A stretch of 27,909 bases of DNA from CAZUCE01 sp964619265 (GTDB taxonomy: Bacteria > Planctomycetota > UBA1135 > GCA-002686595), in assembly GCA_964619265.1 (NCBI GenBank), contig CAZUCE010000050.1, positions 1 through 27,909 of the forward strand, given 5' to 3'. Both the position numbers and the translations under genes were made by a program. The notes under the pieces were generated by a model, which worked only from the letters and a program-made list of their open reading frames with translations, made no database searches and was not told the DNA's origin. Shown piece by piece: positions 25,195 through 27,909 of this stretch (positions within the stretch are counted from its first letter, which is position 1; each line of letters starts with the position of its first letter).

Positions 25195-25449
25195 TCAGTC
25201 GCCCGCGGAATCCATCATTCCCGTGGCCGTCGCCTCGTCGCGCAGGTCTGACTTGCCCGGCGGCTTTCCCGCGCGACCGAGCGCATACCTCGCGATCATC
25301 GCGTCCTCGATGTTGCCCCCCGTCAAGCCCGCCATCGTCGCGAGCCGCCGGGCCTGCTCTTCCTCCGGGGTGGACTTGGGGAGCGGCTTCGAGCGCGCCA
25401 AGAACAAGACCATCAGGCCAAAGCCAACAAGGATGACAATTTCGGTCAT
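25195..25449 (-). CDS. Small single-pass membrane protein
   Basis: The 84-residue product has one N-terminal membrane segment (TEIVILVGFGLMVLFLA), followed by a charged tail (KPLPKSTPEEEQARRLATM, then Gly/Asp/Arg-rich sequence). I recognise no family. The ATG at 25449 and a steady amino-acid composition make it a plausible gene. It lies on the same strand between the ParB-like gene (about 296 bases upstream) and the acyltransferase. Confidence 0.6.
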   Translation of the reverse strand: MTEIVILVGFGLMVLFLARSKPLPKSTPEEEQARRLATMAGLTGGNIEDAMIARYALGRAGKPPGKSDLRDEATATGMMDSAGD

Positions 25450-25745
25450 GGTGGAAACGAGCGTGGGGGGGGCGGCCCTTGGGGCTCAGGCTGCTACGCC
25501 TGCAATCCGCCAAGCTTCGAAGGAGAGGGCCCTTTTTGAGGAACCCACGGCCTAAGCCTCCGCGATCCAGGACGCTTTCTCTCCAAATCCGAATTTGGCA
25601 CACCGGCGGGACGGCTGCGCGGACGGTCCCTAACACCGAGGTCGAGACCGGCGAAGCGGAGTCTTGACCGGCCCCAACCGCTGAACTCAGCCGTCGAACC
25701 CAGCCGCGGGCCTCTAGCCGATCCGCTCAGGACCCGCTCTTGTGT

Positions 25746-26639
25746 CTAGGTCGCGCTGGCCCCGACCATCTTGAAGTACTGCTCAAGGTTGTTCTTGAGC
25801 AGCATCAACTCGCTATCGATCCGGGCTTGCTCGGGGCCCTCGTAGCGCAGCTCTTCGACCAGAATTCGACTGATCGAACGGTTCATGCGCTTCATCGGAG
25901 AGAGCATCTGACTGTATTCGCGAGGCAGCGGAACGACCTTGTTGCTCTCTTCCTCAGCGGCCAACAAGCCACCCTGAAGGGCAGCTGCGACGATCTTGCG
26001 CGTTTCCTTGGCGGTCTTGTTCGCCACAAAAGGGAGGATCTCGACCTGCGCCTCTTTATCGAGTTTGATGATCTCGTTGGTCTTGGTGGCGTTTAGCTCG
26101 CCTTCGCTGCGGGCTTTCTTGACAGCTTCAGAAGCGAGCTCATCGCGCTTGATTGCGCTGTGGATCACCGACCGGGAGAGCCCGGTCTTTTCGGCGGTCA
26201 CCGCGGCAAAGGAATCGCTGTCCTGTTCTTCCAGTTCTTTGACTTGCTTCTTTTCCTCAGGTGTCCGCTCTGAGGCGGATAGGTCCACCTTGTTGGCCCC
26301 GGGGTTCAGGCTCTCGTAGATCTCGCGGCCACGGTTCAGGTACTTCTCAAGCTCCAAGGATTGCAGCGGCGACCGGACCAAGTTTTCGTCGATCGAGATC
26401 AACTCCTGCACCAGCAGATCGCGATCGACGACCTGCACCGGAACCTCTTCCCAGCCAAGCTCGCGGACCGCCTGGAGTCGCCGGGCTCCGGCCAACAGTT
26501 CGTCGTCTGCGTTGACGGTAACCGGATGAATCAAGCCCACGCTCTCGATGCTCTTCTTCAAGGCTTCCACGTCGGTTTCGACGCGCAAGTACTCACTGTT
26601 CAGCTGGATGTCGGCGATCTGACGAACGGAGATGTTCAA
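25746..26639 (-). CDS. ParB-like nuclease-fold domain protein
   Basis: The 297-residue protein begins with a ParB/Sulfiredoxin-fold domain: VEALKKSIESVGLIHPV at about 24-40, then the GxRR box in ELLAGARRLQAVRELGW at 47-63, and IDENLVRSPLQSLELEKYL at about 83-101. A helix-turn-helix-like part follows (AVTAEKTGLSRSVIHSAIKR, about 144-164), then a helical C-terminus. Classical ParB binds parS sites and CTP and works with ParA, but no ParA gene is in the window. The IDEN-R-L-LE segment is closer, from memory, to ParB-like proteins of mobile elements and regulators than to chromosomal ParB. The start is TTG (26637-26639) without a clear Shine-Dalgarno. Confidence 0.8.
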   Translation of the reverse strand: MNISVRQIADIQLNSEYLRVETDVEALKKSIESVGLIHPVTVNADDELLAGARRLQAVRELGWEEVPVQVVDRDLLVQELISIDENLVRSPLQSLELEKYLNRGREIYESLNPGANKVDLSASERTPEEKKQVKELEEQDSDSFAAVTAEKTGLSRSVIHSAIKRDELASEAVKKARSEGELNATKTNEIIKLDKEAQVEILPFVANKTAKETRKIVAAALQGGLLAAEEESNKVVPLPREYSQMLSPMKRMNRSISRILVEELRYEGPEQARIDSELMLLKNNLEQYFKMVGASAT

Positions 26640-26768
26640 AGCGGAAGGGGCAGTCCGGAGTTCGGGGGGGGCAGTTCAGAGGCGCGGCATTATCCGCAGC
26701 AACCGGGCGATTCCAAGCAACGAGTTCCACTCCTCTCCTCAAAGGGCGGAGCGATCTTCAAAGCGCAT

Positions 26769-27863
26769 TCAGGGCGCCTTGAACTCGAAGAATTCCGTGT
26801 CTTCCAGCTGCGGGGTGGCTTGGCGGCGGATCTGGAAGGTGCGCGCTGCCCACAGGTCCTTGAAGACACGGTACTTGAGGGCGGTTTGATCCAAGTAGTC
26901 GACGCCCGCCGAACCGCCTGTGCCGGTTCGCCGGCCGATGGTGCGCTCGACCATGCGCGCATGGCGCTGGCGGAAAATGACGAAGCGTTGCTCGAGTTCG
27001 TTGACGGCTTCGAGCAACGCGTTTGGCCAGGCCAGAAGCGGAAGATCCTGGTAGGTCACTAGGAACAGCAGCGCGGCCCGGATGCGCCGGCGGCGCGCGT
27101 CGCCACCCGCTTCGAGAAACTCGACCAGCGCGAACTTCTCCTTGTCGTAGCGCGCGTCCAACTTCTGGCTGTCCGCTTCCGATTGGGCCAGATGCTTGGC
27201 GTGCTCGCAGGAGGCGCCGACCTCGGCGGCATGGGCCTTCGAATAGGCTGCCACGAAACGGTCGACCGCGGCTTCGGCACCAGGGTCGCCGGGACCCGCC
27301 CCAAGAATCGGCGTCCGGTGAAGCCAATCCTCGAAGGCCTCGAGCAGGCTGGGCGTATCCTCAAGCTGGAGGCGAACGCGAGCCTCCGCCGACGACGGAG
27401 CCCCGTCGTGCGCGCGCAGCGCCTGCAAATAGGAACCGTCGAGACCAAGCCCGATGCGCTCGGAGTCCGGTAGACCCATCAGGATTTCGATCTGCCGCAT
27501 CTGGGCGCTCTGGAAACCGCTGGCCGGCATGAGCTTGTCCCGGAAGGACAAGTACTCGCGGGTGGTCAAGGTCTCGATCACGTCGAAGTGGTCGATGCAG
27601 CGCTGAATCACGACCGAGACCCGCCGAGCGCTGCGCACTGCCTCGGACATACGTTCCTCACCGACCGGCCTGGCCAGCAGGTCGCGCATCGTGGTCAGCT
27701 CCCGGAGGCTGAGTTTGAACCACAGCTCGTAGATCTGGTGGACCGTGATAAAGAGGACCTCATCGTTAGCAAGATCGGACTCCTGGCCGTCCAGGCCGCC
27801 TTGGAGGGCGAGCAGATCGTCAACGCGGATGTACTCCCAATAGTTGGGGTGCTTGGCGGCCAT
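26769..27863 (-). CDS. kynA: Tryptophan 2,3-dioxygenase
   Basis: The 364-residue protein is a heme-dependent tryptophan 2,3-dioxygenase, which opens the indole ring of L-tryptophan to N-formylkynurenine as the first step of the kynurenine pathway. Family landmarks are present: VHQIYELWFK at 41-50 (the active-site His at 42), PASGFQSAQMRQ at 113-124 (substrate-binding Arg123) and RHARMVERTIG at 300-310 (axial heme His301). The GTGGSAGVDYL loop at 314-324 includes Thr315, which binds the substrate amino group. Bacterial relatives are often nearer 280 residues, so this form has extra sequence, mainly around 150-260. The ATG at 27863 lies near the right edge. No other kynurenine gene is in view. 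Confidence 0.95.
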   Translation of the reverse strand: MAAKHPNYWEYIRVDDLLALQGGLDGQESDLANDEVLFITVHQIYELWFKLSLRELTTMRDLLARPVGEERMSEAVRSARRVSVVIQRCIDHFDVIETLTTREYLSFRDKLMPASGFQSAQMRQIEILMGLPDSERIGLGLDGSYLQALRAHDGAPSSAEARVRLQLEDTPSLLEAFEDWLHRTPILGAGPGDPGAEAAVDRFVAAYSKAHAAEVGASCEHAKHLAQSEADSQKLDARYDKEKFALVEFLEAGGDARRRRIRAALLFLVTYQDLPLLAWPNALLEAVNELEQRFVIFRQRHARMVERTIGRRTGTGGSAGVDYLDQTALKYRVFKDLWAARTFQIRRQATPQLEDTEFFEFKAP

Positions 27864-27909
27864 CGGAGGGGCGTGGGATGAGACGTTCGAAAGGGGGGGA
27901 TCCCGGGGG

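Noticed and set aside
1..27909. CRISPR array, tRNA, rRNA or phage att site
   Set aside because: No regularly spaced repeats, cloverleaf pattern or rRNA-like sequence was recognised by reading; a tRNAscan/Infernal run would be decisive.

Overview
The window is GC-rich bacterial chromosomal DNA, most likely from a planctomycete-like lineage (Planctomycetota). This is an inference from gene content: large secreted proteins with ELWxxDGT repeats, an FG-GAP/ASPIC-UnbV protein, a recurring C-terminal SNALxLxIG-type tail on two secreted proteins, GTG/TTG starts and few clear Shine-Dalgarno sites. No rRNA or tRNA gene was seen to confirm it.

Left part (1-4318). A strong intrinsic terminator (82-119) ends a gene lying outside the window. 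A two-gene operon on the minus strand (644-3412) follows. It encodes a MazG/RS21-C6-like nucleotide pyrophosphohydrolase and an 801-residue protein joining a PD-(D/E)XK-like nuclease, a DUF2075 superfamily I helicase and a C-terminal LexA/S24 domain. That last domain keeps its Ser/Lys dyad and an Ala-Gly bond at the spacing of the LexA self-cleavage site. This is the most interesting locus: a candidate DNA-damage- or phage-responsive defence module whose effector may cut itself. Decayed genes flank it: a possible 31-residue helicase N-terminus (522-617) and a frameshifted secreted carboxypeptidase-regulatory-like protein (3597-4318).

Middle part (5063-14710, plus strand). A secreted di-heme cytochrome c peroxidase-like protein is followed by a 21-bp dyad and the remnant of a BlaI/MecI repressor on the opposite strand. 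Next come a 1007-residue ELWxxDGT-repeat secreted protein, an overlapping tldD-tldE (pmbA) pair, and a small secreted cytochrome b562-like protein with a Gly/Asp-rich tail.

Right part (15106-27863, all minus strand). In map order: a secreted protein sharing the C-terminal tail, an FG-GAP/ASPIC-UnbV protein, a two-blade propeller-like small protein, a membrane protein with paired zinc ribbons and a small membrane protein. A surface-glycan group follows (GT4 glycosyltransferase, GT39-like membrane glycosyltransferase with a TPR-like tail, OafA-type acyltransferase), then a short membrane protein, a ParB-like protein without ParA, and an apparently intact tryptophan 2,3-dioxygenase at the right edge. 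Several intergenic stem-loops were found by eye; most lack a T tract. No CRISPR array, tRNA, rRNA or intact insertion sequence was recognised.
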